From Novosphingobium indicum (GTDB lineage Bacteria; Pseudomonadota; Alphaproteobacteria; Sphingomonadales; Sphingomonadaceae), in NCBI RefSeq assembly GCF_014645195.1, contig NZ_BMLK01000024.1:1-50725 (forward strand): a stretch of 50,725 nt of DNA, given 5' to 3'. Both the position numbers and the translations under genes were made by a program. The notes under the pieces are model-generated. The model did not search any database. It was not told where the DNA came from and saw only the letters and a list, made by a program, of their open reading frames with translations. This document shows positions 16,286-23,821 of the stretch, in pieces (position 1 is the first letter of the stretch; each line of letters opens with the position of its first letter).

Positions 16286-17062
16286 TCATCCCTCGTTCGG
16301 CATCAATGCGACAACTTTGAATTCTGGTCGTTCCGCCGGGGCGAAGGTGTGCTGCATATAGCTGATCATGCCATCTGCTGGGTGCCGGAAAGTTCTTTCG
16401 CCACCTTCTCGCGCCATGACCGTCTGCATATCCCATTCCTCAGCGAAGAGATCTGACTCGTCGCGCAACGATTCGATCAATTCATCCAGCGCGATATCAT
16501 CCAGCATCCGCGCGCTGGCAGCACGAAATTCCGCCAGCAGGCGCCTTGCGCGCTGTTCCCAGTCCGGCAGCAATATTCGCGCTTGGGATGAGGTAAAGGT
16601 GTAGCGTAACAGATTGCGCTGCTCGCTATTTCCGAGCCAGCCCGCGAAGAGATGTGCTGCCGGTTCGTTCCAGCAGCAGGCATTCCACAGAGGGTCGAGC
16701 CCGTAGGCCGGGCAGGGGAGCGCCTGAACGATGGCGGATACACCCTCCGGCGCCTCGGATGTCGGAAAACCTTGCGGAGCGTCGGGGTCACGCCGACCGG
16801 CCAATTCGAACATATAAGCGCGCTCGGCCGGAGTAAGCGCAAGAGCTCTCGCAAGCCGGCCGAGCGCATCAGGCGAAACGCTGATCTCCCGTCCCTGTTC
16901 GATCCAGGCGCACCATGTGACGCCGATCCCGGCCCGTGCCGCCAGTTCCTCGCGCCGCAAGCCGGGTGTCCGGCGGCGACGGACAACTGTGTCCGGTTTC
17001 GTGCGCTCGCGGTGCGAACGGACGAAATGGCCCAACATCTTGCGTCTCTCATCGCTGTTCAT
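16286..17062 (-). CDS. Helix-turn-helix regulator, MmyB-like
   Basis: 258 residues. An XRE-type DNA-binding domain covers 1-85 (RTPGLRREELAARAGIGVTW, WIEQGREISVSPDAL) and the MmyB-like ligand-receptor domain covers 100-250 (NACCWNEPAAHLFAGW and a later FRHPADG). These regulators often control a neighbouring divergent enzyme gene. ATG at 17062 (MNSDERRKMLGHF) fits the family start better than the in-frame 17155. Divergent from the methyltransferase, its likely target. Confidence 0.88.
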   Translation of the reverse strand: MNSDERRKMLGHFVRSHRERTKPDTVVRRRRTPGLRREELAARAGIGVTWCAWIEQGREISVSPDALGRLARALALTPAERAYMFELAGRRDPDAPQGFPTSEAPEGVSAIVQALPCPAYGLDPLWNACCWNEPAAHLFAGWLGNSEQRNLLRYTFTSSQARILLPDWEQRARRLLAEFRAASARMLDDIALDELIESLRDESDLFAEEWDMQTVMAREGGERTFRHPADGMISYMQHTFAPAERPEFKVVALMPNEG

Positions 17063-17070
17063 AGGCCATT

Positions 17071-17103
17071 TTATAACAGGATAATTGGACATCTTGTAAC
17101 AGG
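17071..17103. promoter_or_regulatory. Direct repeat TTRTAACAGG in divergent promoter
   Basis: In the gap between the regulator and methyltransferase, TTATAACAGG (17071-17080) and TTGTAACAGG (17094-17103) repeat with 23-bp spacing, close to two helical turns. This suits binding by the divergent MmyB-type regulator to control both genes. Confidence 0.5.
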
Positions 17104-17142
17104 GTATGAAAACTTCTTCAGAGGTCGTGAAGGAGAACAACC

Positions 17143-17922
17143 ATGACCCGTTCACACAATACCGTCGTCGACGAACAATATGGCGCCAAAGCCAGGGACT
17201 ATGTCGAAAGCGCCGTTCACGCCGGCGGTGACGATCTCGATGCCCTGGAGATGATTGCCGAGCGCGAGCGGCCGGACCGGGCTGCCGATCTCGGAGCGGG
17301 CGGCGGTCACGTAGCCTATAGGCTGGCTCGCCGTTCCGGCACCGTCACCGCCATCGATCTTTCCGCAGCGATGCTCGACGCGGTCCGTGAAGCGGGAGCG
17401 CAACGCGGCATCTCGAACTTGGAGACCTGCGTTGCGTCAGTTGAGGCTCTGCCGTTCGACGATGGCTGTTTCGATATGTTGGCCTGCCGCTTTTCCGCGC
17501 ACCACTGGGGCGACTTCGAAAGCGGAATCCGGGAGGCACGACGTGTACTGGCACCCGGTGCAACTGCTGTATTCATCGACGTCATCTCGCCGGGGCATGC
17601 TCTGTTCGACACCCATTTGCAGGCGATCGAACTGCTGCGCGATCCATCCCACGTGCGCAATTATAGCGAAGCCGAATGGACATCAGCGCTGGCGCGCAGC
17701 GGCTTCCGCGTGCGCGCCACGCAGAAACGCCGGTTGCGGATGGAATGGGAATCATGGGTCGACCGGATGCAGACGCCTGAAACACACCGCGAAGCCATGC
17801 GTTCACTTCAAGATCGGGCATCCGCTGAAACGAGAACCTATTTTGCTATTGAGCCCGACGGGTCGTTCACGATCGATACGTTGCAGATTGAGGCCACGGC
17901 TTGCCGCACACGTTCATTTTGA
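17143..17922 (+). CDS. Class I SAM-dependent methyltransferase
   Basis: 259 residues. Motif I is AADLGAGGGHVAYRL, then VTAIDLSAAMLDAV (motif II acidic loop), VEALPFDDGCFDMLACRFSAHH and REARRVLAPGATAVF, as in UbiE/Methyltransf_11 proteins. Small-molecule methylation is likely. Substrate unknown. ATG follows AAGGAGAACAACC. Its divergent regulator probably represses it. Confidence 0.9.
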   Translation: MTRSHNTVVDEQYGAKARDYVESAVHAGGDDLDALEMIAERERPDRAADLGAGGGHVAYRLARRSGTVTAIDLSAAMLDAVREAGAQRGISNLETCVASVEALPFDDGCFDMLACRFSAHHWGDFESGIREARRVLAPGATAVFIDVISPGHALFDTHLQAIELLRDPSHVRNYSEAEWTSALARSGFRVRATQKRRLRMEWESWVDRMQTPETHREAMRSLQDRASAETRTYFAIEPDGSFTIDTLQIEATACRTRSF

Positions 17923-18086
17923 TGACTGGTGTCAATCTCAGTCAAGTGCCGAGCACTCTGGAGTAGACGCTTCAAAAGCCGCTCTTTCCAAATCAACCCC
18001 CTTGGGAATTGTCGTCCGGCGAAAGCCCAGCGTCGTGAACGAGGCAGAATTGCCAATAAAATCTTCGATAGATCAGACTGCAATAA

Positions 18087-18103
18087 TTGATAATCGTTCG
18101 CAA
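18087..18103. promoter_or_regulatory. Fur-like box upstream of fecI
   Basis: TTGATA-ATCGT-TCGCAA has the same 17-bp length and right half as the perfect palindrome at 226-242, with two changes in the left half. It lies about 65 bp before the sigma-factor gene, as expected for iron-controlled FecI expression. Confidence 0.5.
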
Positions 18104-18169
18104 CAAAGCTAGCTTGCTGTTTTGGTAACAACTCGCTGGCGTCGTCATGGCGCATAGACCGGAACGGAT

Positions 18170-18694
18170 ATGGGATCGGAGCAGCACAGCCGAAAATTGA
18201 ACCTTTATCTGCGTCACCGCGCGGAATTGATCGACTATGCCACACCGATCGTAGGCGACCGGGCGCTCGCCGAGGACGTGGTTCAGGATGCCTGGTTGCG
18301 CTTCTCCGAAGCCGGTTCGCATGATTCCAAAACGCGCCTGATCCGACAGCCGGTTGGTTATCTCTACCGTATCGTCCGCAACCTGGCCCTCGACATCTCT
18401 CGCCGTAAGATTGCGGAGAACTTGGCGGACGAAGCGCGCTTGCCAGAGGTGCCGGATCTTGCGGTGGACGCTGGCCGCGCGATGGAGGGTCGCGAAAAGC
18501 TGAAGGCTCTTCATCGCGCTCTGGCCGAACTGCCCGAGCGCGAGCGCTTGGTTTTCGACATGCATCGCATGCAGGGACTGACCTATGCCGAGATCGGCGT
18601 GGCAATGGGCCTTTCGCAGACGCGTGCTTATGAGCTCGTTCGCGCTGCGCTCGAACATTGCATGATGACGCTGATGGATGGCGGCCATTTATGA
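18170..18694 (+). CDS. FecI-type ECF sigma factor
   Basis: 174 residues. Sigma region 2 (about 15-85) has AEDVVQDAWLRF and GYLYRIVRNLALD; region 4 (about 115-170) has LPERERLVFDMHRMQGLTY and GLSQTRAYELV. Length and order with the overlapping fecR are those of iron-starvation sigma factors that transcribe a TonB-dependent receptor gene. That receptor is cut short here (see 19887), so its present target is unclear. Confidence 0.92.
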   Translation: MGSEQHSRKLNLYLRHRAELIDYATPIVGDRALAEDVVQDAWLRFSEAGSHDSKTRLIRQPVGYLYRIVRNLALDISRRKIAENLADEARLPEVPDLAVDAGRAMEGREKLKALHRALAELPERERLVFDMHRMQGLTYAEIGVAMGLSQTRAYELVRAALEHCMMTLMDGGHL

Positions 18695-19740
18695 ATTCGG
18701 CTGCGACACCGAAGATTTTCCCGGCAGTTTCGTCTAGTCCAAAAGGGAAATCGGACGATCTGATGCGCGATGAGTTGAAACATCACGAAGGCGGCATGTC
18801 ACGCAATGCACTGGTGCGCGAGGCGGCCGACTTATGGCTACGGCTACAGGCCGATCCCGAACTGCAAAGCGAAGTCGACGAATGGTGCGCACAAAGCGCC
18901 GATCACGAGCGCGCTTTTTCCGCCGCCAGAGAGAGCTGGACGCTCGCCGGACAATTGGCACCGTCTTCGTCCATCCCGCCGGTCAGACACCGGAGCAGGG
19001 CGAGCCGATGGCATTTTCGTCCGAGGCGAGCAATCACCGCCATGGTCGGTGCCGCTGCCGCCGCATGTCTTGCCGTCGTCAGTGCTCCTACCTTGTTGCT
19101 GATGTGGCAGTCCGATTATCGCACTGGTACCGGCGAGATACGTAATGTGACGCTGTCCGATGGATCGTCAGTGACGCTTGATGCCGGCAGTGCGATTGCC
19201 CTGAATTATGGAGATGGCCAGCGTGGTGTGCGTCTGCTCGCAGGGCACGCCTGGTTCGATGTCGCGCATAACGAGAAGAACCCCTTCACGGTCTCGGCTG
19301 CCAACGCACGGGTTAGGGTGACGGGCACCGCCTTCGATGTCGGTCTTGACGATGACTCGATCGATGTGACGCTCGCACGGGGCGGTGTCCAGGTAGCCTG
19401 GGATGACAAAGCGCCCATTACGCTGAGGCCCGGCGATCGGATCCATCTTGCTCGACCGTCCCACTCGGTAGACCGGAGCCGTATGGCCATTTCCTCTATG
19501 GGGAGCTGGAGGCACGGGCGGCTGATAATCGAAGACGTGCCACTCTCGGAAGGTATCGACCAACTGCGTCGCTATTATTCGGGAGCGATCGTCCTGACCA
19601 GTTCAGAGCTTGGGCAGCGCAGGGTCACAGGCGTGTTTGACGTTCATGCTCCCGAAGAGGCGTTGCGCCTGATGGTCCGGCAGCACGGAGCCAGTGTCCG
19701 CTCCGTCACGCCTTGGCTCCTGATTGTATCTGCCGACTAA
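18691..19740 (+). CDS. FecR-type anti-sigma/sensor membrane protein
   Basis: 349 residues. An N-terminal cytoplasmic DUF4880 segment (about 30-85) shows LVREAADLWLRLQ and CAQSADHERAF; one membrane helix lies near 110-130. The periplasmic FecR domain begins with RNVTLSDGSSVTLDAGSAI, and the C-terminus resembles the DUF4974/STN part. The ATG overlaps the sigma-factor stop (ATGA), so the start at 18658 is rejected. It would relay receptor signals to the sigma factor. About 145 bases then lead to the receptor remnant. Confidence 0.9.
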   Translation: MNSAATPKIFPAVSSSPKGKSDDLMRDELKHHEGGMSRNALVREAADLWLRLQADPELQSEVDEWCAQSADHERAFSAARESWTLAGQLAPSSSIPPVRHRSRASRWHFRPRRAITAMVGAAAAACLAVVSAPTLLLMWQSDYRTGTGEIRNVTLSDGSSVTLDAGSAIALNYGDGQRGVRLLAGHAWFDVAHNEKNPFTVSAANARVRVTGTAFDVGLDDDSIDVTLARGGVQVAWDDKAPITLRPGDRIHLARPSHSVDRSRMAISSMGSWRHGRLIIEDVPLSEGIDQLRRYYSGAIVLTSSELGQRRVTGVFDVHAPEEALRLMVRQHGASVRSVTPWLLIVSAD

Positions 19741-19843
19741 AATTCTCGGCGTCTTTTCAATCTTCTAACGAGTGCTCGAAAAAATTTCGCGATCCGACCG
19801 AAGATCGCGCGATCCATTTCGTCTCATCCTTGTACGCAGTTTA

Positions 19844-19858
19844 TGCGATTAACTCGCA
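19844..19858. promoter_or_regulatory. Fur-like palindrome before the receptor remnant
   Basis: TGCGA-TTAAC-TCGCA is a perfect 5+5 bp inverted repeat with the same N5 spacing as the box at 226-242. It lies 28 bp before the GTG start of the truncated TonB receptor. Confidence 0.5.
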
Positions 19859-19886
19859 AGAGCAATAAGGATGGAAGGACGGTTTT

Positions 19887-20036
19887 GTGAAAGCATCGGG
19901 GGGCACCACATATGGCGCAAGGATTTCAGTACGGACACTGGCTGGGAGCACGGCTTTAGCGCTCGCGTTGGTTGCAGTGCCGTGCATGGCGCAGCAGGTT
20001 TCTTCGGTTGCCCCCACGCCCGAGCGGCGTGGGGGC
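19887..20036 (+). pseudogene. TonB-dependent receptor gene, signal peptide only
   Basis: From a GTG start (ribosome-binding site GGAAGGA) the frame gives a basic N-region, a hydrophobic core (STALALALVAVP) and a CMA-QQ cleavage site, followed by about ten mature residues (VSSVAPTPERRG). This is a TonB-receptor signal peptide directly downstream of fecI-fecR. No plug or barrel sequence follows; beyond 20036 the frame is unrelated and the integrase module begins. The receptor has evidently lost its body at an insertion or deletion junction. Confidence 0.6.
20010..20036. repeat. Perfect 11-bp-stem hairpin at the junction
   Basis: GCCCCCACGCC, a five-base loop (CGAGC), and GGCGTGGGGGC form a perfect stem exactly where the receptor gene stops making sense. 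No T-run follows, so it is not a standard terminator. It could mark the element/chromosome junction. Confidence 0.5.
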
Positions 20037-20129
20037 TGTCGCGGTGTTCTCCTCCCGTTCCCTAACGATTTTGCAGATCGCGAAAATCGAGCGCTCACAC
20101 CCCGCTTGTCTGCGCGCATCGTCGCTTCG

Positions 20130-20345
20130 TCACGCGGTCGTTTGCCCCCTTCGGCCGCGTGACACCCCAAGGTGATCCTGGCGGGAGACGGGCGATGGAC
20201 GATGCGAGAGAAGCGCGGGCGGGAATGCGTTTCGCTCGTAGAGCGTGACCACGGTTGCGGTCATCCATCGCCTCACGACCTCTTTGCACGCGGTTGATCT
20301 GCGAAGCTTGCGATACTCGATCTCGAAGTAGTGCAGCGGCGTCAT
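20130..20345 (-). CDS. Possible small protein of the integrase module
   Basis: A 71-residue basic ORF (MTPLHYFEIEYRKLRRST at its start) whose ATG overlaps the stop of the preceding leftward ORF (ATGA), suggesting coupling. I see no family signature, and the C-terminal half is Arg/Pro-rich as expected from a chance frame. The segment 20040-20130 left of it holds no convincing gene. Confidence 0.3.
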   Translation of the reverse strand: MTPLHYFEIEYRKLRRSTACKEVVRRWMTATVVTLYERNAFPPALLSHRPSPVSRQDHLGVSRGRRGQTTA

Positions 20346-20512
20346 GAAGCGTTGGTTTGGCTCGTGATCTGCGTTAGAAGTGCGCGGGCATCTTCGATCA
20401 ATAGAGCGGCCTGCAAGGCTACCATGAGACGCGATGCAGCGAGGTCATCGCCGCGCGCCTCTGCCTCTTTGATGGCCTCGATAGCGGCGGCTGATGTCAG
20501 TTGGTCATCCAT
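20342..20512 (-). CDS. Small alpha-helical hypothetical protein
   Basis: 56 residues from MDDQLTSAAAIEAIKEAEA to the TGA at 20342, almost entirely predicted helix. The frame extends to 20701, but a transcription terminator at 20566-20589 lies inside that extension, so the short start at 20512 is more likely. No strong ribosome-binding site is seen. Function unknown. Confidence 0.4.
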   Translation of the reverse strand: MDDQLTSAAAIEAIKEAEARGDDLAASRLMVALQAALLIEDARALLTQITSQTNAS

Positions 20513-20565
20513 GCCTGTATTTAGCCGATCTGGCAGATTTTCGCGGTTTAGTGGACCAAAACGAA

Positions 20566-20589
20566 AAGAGCCGGGCGGACCCGGCTCTT
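20566..20589 (-). terminator. Rho-independent terminator of the alpA-like gene
   Basis: AAGAGCCGGG-CGGA-CCCGGCTCTT is a perfect 10-bp stem; on the minus strand it is followed by TTTTCGTTTT. It sits just after the leftward alpA-like gene. Confidence 0.8.
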
Positions 20590-20592
20590 GTA

Positions 20593-20820
20593 TCACAGTG
20601 CAGATATCCAGCCTCTCACCGATGAGAGTTTCCAGAACGTCCGTGATCCTACTGAAACGGGTTGCGGGAACTTCCCATTTCGCACGGCAGACCATAACCA
20701 AGTTCGACCAAGGCTGATCATCGAACAGACTTCCTTGGTCGTTAGTAACCGGTCCTCGTTACTGCGGTTGATGTTGAATGCTGCATACTCTTCGTCATTG
20801 GTGGTAGCGGTGTTCGTCAC
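20593..20820 (-). CDS. AlpA-like excisionase / transcription factor
   Basis: 75 residues with the MerR-like helix-turn-helix of AlpA proteins: LLTTKEVCSMISLGRTWLWSA, then GKFPQPVSVGSRTFWKLSSVRGWI. AlpA-type factors act as excisionases or activators for the adjacent P4-type integrase. It lies 53 bases after integrase 1 in the same direction and has its own terminator, as in many integrative elements. Confidence 0.85.
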   Translation of the reverse strand: MTNTATTNDEEYAAFNINRSNEDRLLTTKEVCSMISLGRTWLWSAVRNGKFPQPVSVGSRTFWKLSSVRGWISAL

Positions 20821-20873
20821 ATTTCTTACTCGTTCGTGGTGACGTCACCACTACCGATTCGCGTTCTGCCGAT

Positions 20874-22187
20874 TCAATATCTTTCGAACATTTCGTCTCC
20901 AACGATGCGGCGGACCTCGTCTTCCCATATCCGCCACGCGCGGCGCTTGTCCGCGAAATACTGGTTGTGGTTGTAGACGCCAGCGATACCGGGAATCTTG
21001 TGTGCCATGCACTGTTCAACGGTACCGGGATCGAGCAACGCGCGTTCATCCTCATCCCGCAGGCCGTTCGCGAGTGTCGAGAACGTGTGACGCAGGCTAT
21101 GTGTGGACCAAGGCTCGATGGTCTTTCCCTGTTTTGCTGCGAGGGCAGCCATCGTCTCGCGAAGTTTCTTGACGACGTACGAGTAACCGGAGATCGGCGC
21201 ATCCTTGAGCCGGTGGGCTGATCGGAAGACAAACTCGGAATTGTGCCTCCTGAGCCGCTCAGAGACGATCTTCCACGTCTTGTGGCCAACCGGGGCAAGG
21301 AAGCGTGTCTTCCCCTTCATACGCTCCGCAGCGATGTCAAAACACGTGTCAGCGCGCATGACCTCTGCCCGTCGCAATTCGCTGATCTCGGTTCGCCGCA
21401 TACCGGTCAACAGGACGCAGATGTAGTAGTCGCGCCAAACCGGGGTAAGGTCATCAAGCGCTGTCCAGAACCAGCGTATTTCCTCATGAGAGAAGTAGCG
21501 GTCGCGCTTGGTAACGGAACCACGGTCGATACCGTCGGTTGGCAGCGTTTGGCCCATCCCGGTTTTCAGCCGGTTGGTTCGGCACCATTTGAGAAACTTC
21601 GAAAGATACGCGATTGCGTTTCTGCGTGCGGATGGGCGATCGCTGAGGTTGTCCGTGACTTCATAGACGTCCTCGAACGTGAGGTCCGCGACCATCATAT
21701 CCGCGATCTCATCCTTCCAGTAGCGACGCCAATACCCTTCCTTGTCGTCCTTGGTGCTGTCTGCGTTCGCTTTGGTCGTCCCGGTGCCATTCGAGATTTC
21801 CGCAATGTATGCGTCCCACGCCTCTTGGCAGGTCATCTGGCCACGTTTGCGACGTCCTGTTTCCTCCGGTGCGATACCGGCACCATGTTTGACATAGACG
21901 TCCACGCCAGCCGCGAGGTCTTCATTGATCTCCGCAGCCTTCGCACGCGCATCCGCAAGGCCAAAGTCTGGACCGAACGTCCCTAGCTTTATCGTGCGAG
22001 GAGTTCCGTTTACGCGGCGCTGCCATTCGAAGACGGCACCACGGGCACCGAACCGGATGGCGAGGCCCTTGCGGACAGGGCAGGTTTCACGGCCACGGTA
22101 TTGCTTCGCGAGTAGCCCCTTTATCGATTGTTGGTTCCAAGTTTCCAGCACTGCTGATTTTTTCCTTCTGAATCGAAGGAACCACAT
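20874..22187 (-). CDS. Tyrosine integrase 1 (P4/DUF4102 type)
   Basis: 437 residues from MWFLRFRRKKSAVLE. The N-terminal DUF4102 arm-binding domain spans about 20-110 and the catalytic core about 230-430. Catalytic residues are the Arg in LTGMRRTEISEL, the His and Arg in HSLRHTFS, the His in MAHK and the Tyr in VYNHN. The frame is open to 22382, but the extra residues cover the hairpin and repeats before the gene. It is transcribed away from the tRNA-Lys 3' end at 22371, the classical position of an integrase using that tRNA as target. Confidence 0.93.
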   Translation of the reverse strand: MWFLRFRRKKSAVLETWNQQSIKGLLAKQYRGRETCPVRKGLAIRFGARGAVFEWQRRVNGTPRTIKLGTFGPDFGLADARAKAAEINEDLAAGVDVYVKHGAGIAPEETGRRKRGQMTCQEAWDAYIAEISNGTGTTKANADSTKDDKEGYWRRYWKDEIADMMVADLTFEDVYEVTDNLSDRPSARRNAIAYLSKFLKWCRTNRLKTGMGQTLPTDGIDRGSVTKRDRYFSHEEIRWFWTALDDLTPVWRDYYICVLLTGMRRTEISELRRAEVMRADTCFDIAAERMKGKTRFLAPVGHKTWKIVSERLRRHNSEFVFRSAHRLKDAPISGYSYVVKKLRETMAALAAKQGKTIEPWSTHSLRHTFSTLANGLRDEDERALLDPGTVEQCMAHKIPGIAGVYNHNQYFADKRRAWRIWEDEVRRIVGDEMFERY

Positions 22188-22268
22188 ACTGATTCGGATT
22201 CGGCGAAATCCATAAACTCGTGATTCGCGAATCGAGCATGTTCGCTCTTGTTCGTGCCAATCCGCCCC

Positions 22269-22291
22269 AACGTATGGAAAAACGTATGGAA
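22269..22291. repeat. Tandem 11-bp repeat AACGTATGGAA before integrase 1
   Basis: Two identical copies (22269-22279 and 22281-22291), 12 bp apart, lie between the attachment site and integrase 1. Direct repeats of this size and location are typical of integrase arm-type or excisionase binding sites. A GGCCC-CTAA-GGGCC hairpin lies next to them at 22313-22326. Confidence 0.5.
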
Positions 22292-22370
22292 GTGGCGATC
22301 GGCAAGAGCGCTGGCCCCTAAGGGCCACTGGTAAAAACGGCGGTTTTCTGGGGTTTTTCTGCCGGAAGGC

Positions 22371-22452
22371 TGGTGGACGCACTAGGGCTCGAACCTAGGA
22401 CCCGCTGATTAAGAGCTGAAATCAGAGGGTCCTTATGCTTCCGCATGCGTCC
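22371..22452 (-). other. tRNA-Lys(CTT) 3' end in a tRNA-like palindromic attachment site
   Basis: Positions 22371-22415 (minus) equal the 3' part of a tRNA-Lys gene: anticodon loop CTCTTAA, T-arm CTAGG-TTCGAGC-CCTAG, acceptor strand TGCGTCC, then ACCA. This is the usual duplicated end left by integration. The sequence upstream on the minus strand (22416-22452) is not a normal tRNA 5' half. Even so, it contains GGACGCA, pairing with TGCGTCC, and GGACCC-T-CTGATT, pairing with AATCAG-C-GGGTC. The 82-nt unit could fold into acceptor stem, T-arm and a long helix in place of the anticodon arm, with no D-stem. It lies between the two integrases. Confidence 0.7.
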
Positions 22453-22488
22453 AAAAACGGCAGAATTCTGCGAATCATTGTCCGCATT
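22453..22488. repeat. Copy of a dispersed repeat next to the attachment site
   Basis: CCAAAAACGGCAGAATTCTG and the following TGCGAATC resemble 39933-39958 (CCAAAAATGGCGCATTCCTG, then TGCGCATC). Both copies are followed by an SOS box. A shorter relative is at 22333-22350 on the other side of the attachment site, and another at 39865-39881. GCAGAATTCTGC here is a perfect 12-bp palindrome. Confidence 0.55.
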
Positions 22489-22503
22489 GTTCTTGATATG
22501 TTC
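22489..22503 (+). promoter_or_regulatory. SOS (LexA) box upstream of integrase 2
   Basis: GTTC-TTGATAT-GTTC matches the alphaproteobacterial LexA consensus GTTC-N7-GTTC. It lies 43 bp before the start of integrase 2, in promoter position, so integrase 2 should be repressed by host LexA and induced by DNA damage. Confidence 0.72.
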
Positions 22504-22546
22504 TCCAGTATCCACTACAAAAAGCTACCTAAGGTAGCAGGAACAT

Positions 22547-23821
22547 ATGGCGAACAAAGTTGGTTTGACAGATGCTCGGATCGCAGGTTTGAAAGCGCCT
22601 GCAAGCGGGCAAATTGAGGTCGCTGATGGCATCGTGACCGGTCTGCGGCTCCGAATGGGAGCGAGTGGCACCAAAACTTACATCTTGCGTAAGCGCGTTC
22701 AAGGTAAATGGTTGAACGTGACTATCGGGCGGCACGGCCCGAATTTCACTCTTGCCCACGCCCGTCGCAAGGCGCGGGATCTACTCGTCGACGTTGAGCA
22801 AGGCAAAAGCATCGCCCGAAAGCCGGGAGCGAAGAGGAAGGGATCGAAGGGTGTCGGCACTGTCGCTGAGCTATACGAGACATATCTGGCTCAACAGATC
22901 GTCGGCAAAAAGCGGAGCGCGAAAGAGTTCGATCGGGTTTTCCGCAAGTACATTGAACCTGAGCTAGGCGACCGCCTTGCCGATTCGATCACCCGAAGCG
23001 ACGTCAGCCGCTTTGTCGAAAAGATTGCATTCGAGCGGGGCAAGGAGACCCTCACGATGGCGCGCATCGTTTATCGCCATCTCTCGACTTTCTACACTTG
23101 GGCACTCACCAGATTAGAGCATTTGCCAGCCAATCCGTGCCGGGACGCCTGGCGCCCAAAAAGGAGCGAGCCTCGCGACCGGGTGCTCAGCGATCGAGAG
23201 GTCGCTGCACTGTGGCAAGCCGCCGTCGAGGATGGCTATCCGTTTGGTCATCTTGTGCAGATGTTGATTCTCACAGCCCAGCGCCGGGGAGAGGTGCTCG
23301 ACGCCACTAGCGACGAGTTCGACTTCAAGGGGAAAGTTTGGACAGTACCAGGAGACAGAGCGAAAAATGGCAAGGCAAACGTGGTGCCTTTATCCGCACA
23401 GTCCCTCGAGGTCGTCACGGACATCTTCGCGGCCGGCGGGATCGCGCCTGAAGACGCTCACAAACAATCCCAAATTCTACTGGCATCCAAGGTCAACAGC
23501 ACCAACAGTGTCAGTGGGTTGTCAAAGGCCTGGAAGCGGATAAGGGCAAGTGTAGACGAGAAGCTCGGCTATGAAGCCGCTCATTTCACCATGCATGACA
23601 TTCGCCGGACGGTGGCGACCGGACTGCAGAGGATTGGAATACCGCTGGTCGTTTCAGAGGCCGTTCTCAATCATCAGTCGGGCTCGGCAATGGCTGGTGT
23701 CGCCGGGGTCTATCATCGGCATCAGTACACGAATGAAAAACGCGAAGCTCTCGCGCTGTGGGGCAGGGAGGTTCTACTGCTCGTCGCTAAACATCCGCCA
23801 CAGGACAGTCAGGAAGAATGA
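22547..23821 (+). CDS. Tyrosine integrase 2 (P4/DUF4102 type)
   Basis: 424 residues, only distantly similar to integrase 1. The DUF4102 arm-binding domain (1-95) shows LRLRMGASGTKTYILR and WLNVTIGRHGPNFTLAHAR. Catalytic residues are the Arg in TAQRRGEV, the His and Arg in MHDIRRTVATG, the His in LNHQSG and the Tyr in VYHRHQ. It reads away from the attachment site into the conjugative element and has an SOS box in its promoter. It is the best candidate for the integrase of the large element. Its 3' end overlaps the convergent DUF5818 gene by 13 bp. Confidence 0.94.
   Translation: MANKVGLTDARIAGLKAPASGQIEVADGIVTGLRLRMGASGTKTYILRKRVQGKWLNVTIGRHGPNFTLAHARRKARDLLVDVEQGKSIARKPGAKRKGSKGVGTVAELYETYLAQQIVGKKRSAKEFDRVFRKYIEPELGDRLADSITRSDVSRFVEKIAFERGKETLTMARIVYRHLSTFYTWALTRLEHLPANPCRDAWRPKRSEPRDRVLSDREVAALWQAAVEDGYPFGHLVQMLILTAQRRGEVLDATSDEFDFKGKVWTVPGDRAKNGKANVVPLSAQSLEVVTDIFAAGGIAPEDAHKQSQILLASKVNSTNSVSGLSKAWKRIRASVDEKLGYEAAHFTMHDIRRTVATGLQRIGIPLVVSEAVLNHQSGSAMAGVAGVYHRHQYTNEKREALALWGREVLLLVAKHPPQDSQEE

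Noticed and set aside
15954..16436. 160-residue minus-strand ORF between the LysE exporter and the MmyB regulator
   Set aside because: Overlaps the regulator's coding end, lacks a ribosome-binding site and reads like random basic sequence.
20045..20059. GTTC-TCCTCCC-GTTC, a formal match to the SOS consensus
   Set aside because: The core is GC-rich and no start codon follows in either direction at promoter distance. About 1.5 chance matches are expected in the window.
22240..22253. GTTC-GCTCTT-GTTC upstream of integrase 1
   Set aside because: The spacer is six, not seven bases, so it does not fit the LexA consensus; integrase 1 is not claimed as SOS-controlled.
22371..22452. Intact tRNA gene or tmRNA
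   Set aside because: There is no D-arm or proper anticodon stem, and alphaproteobacterial tmRNA is a two-piece permuted gene with a tag ORF, which is absent. Kept only as an attachment site with a tRNA-like fold.
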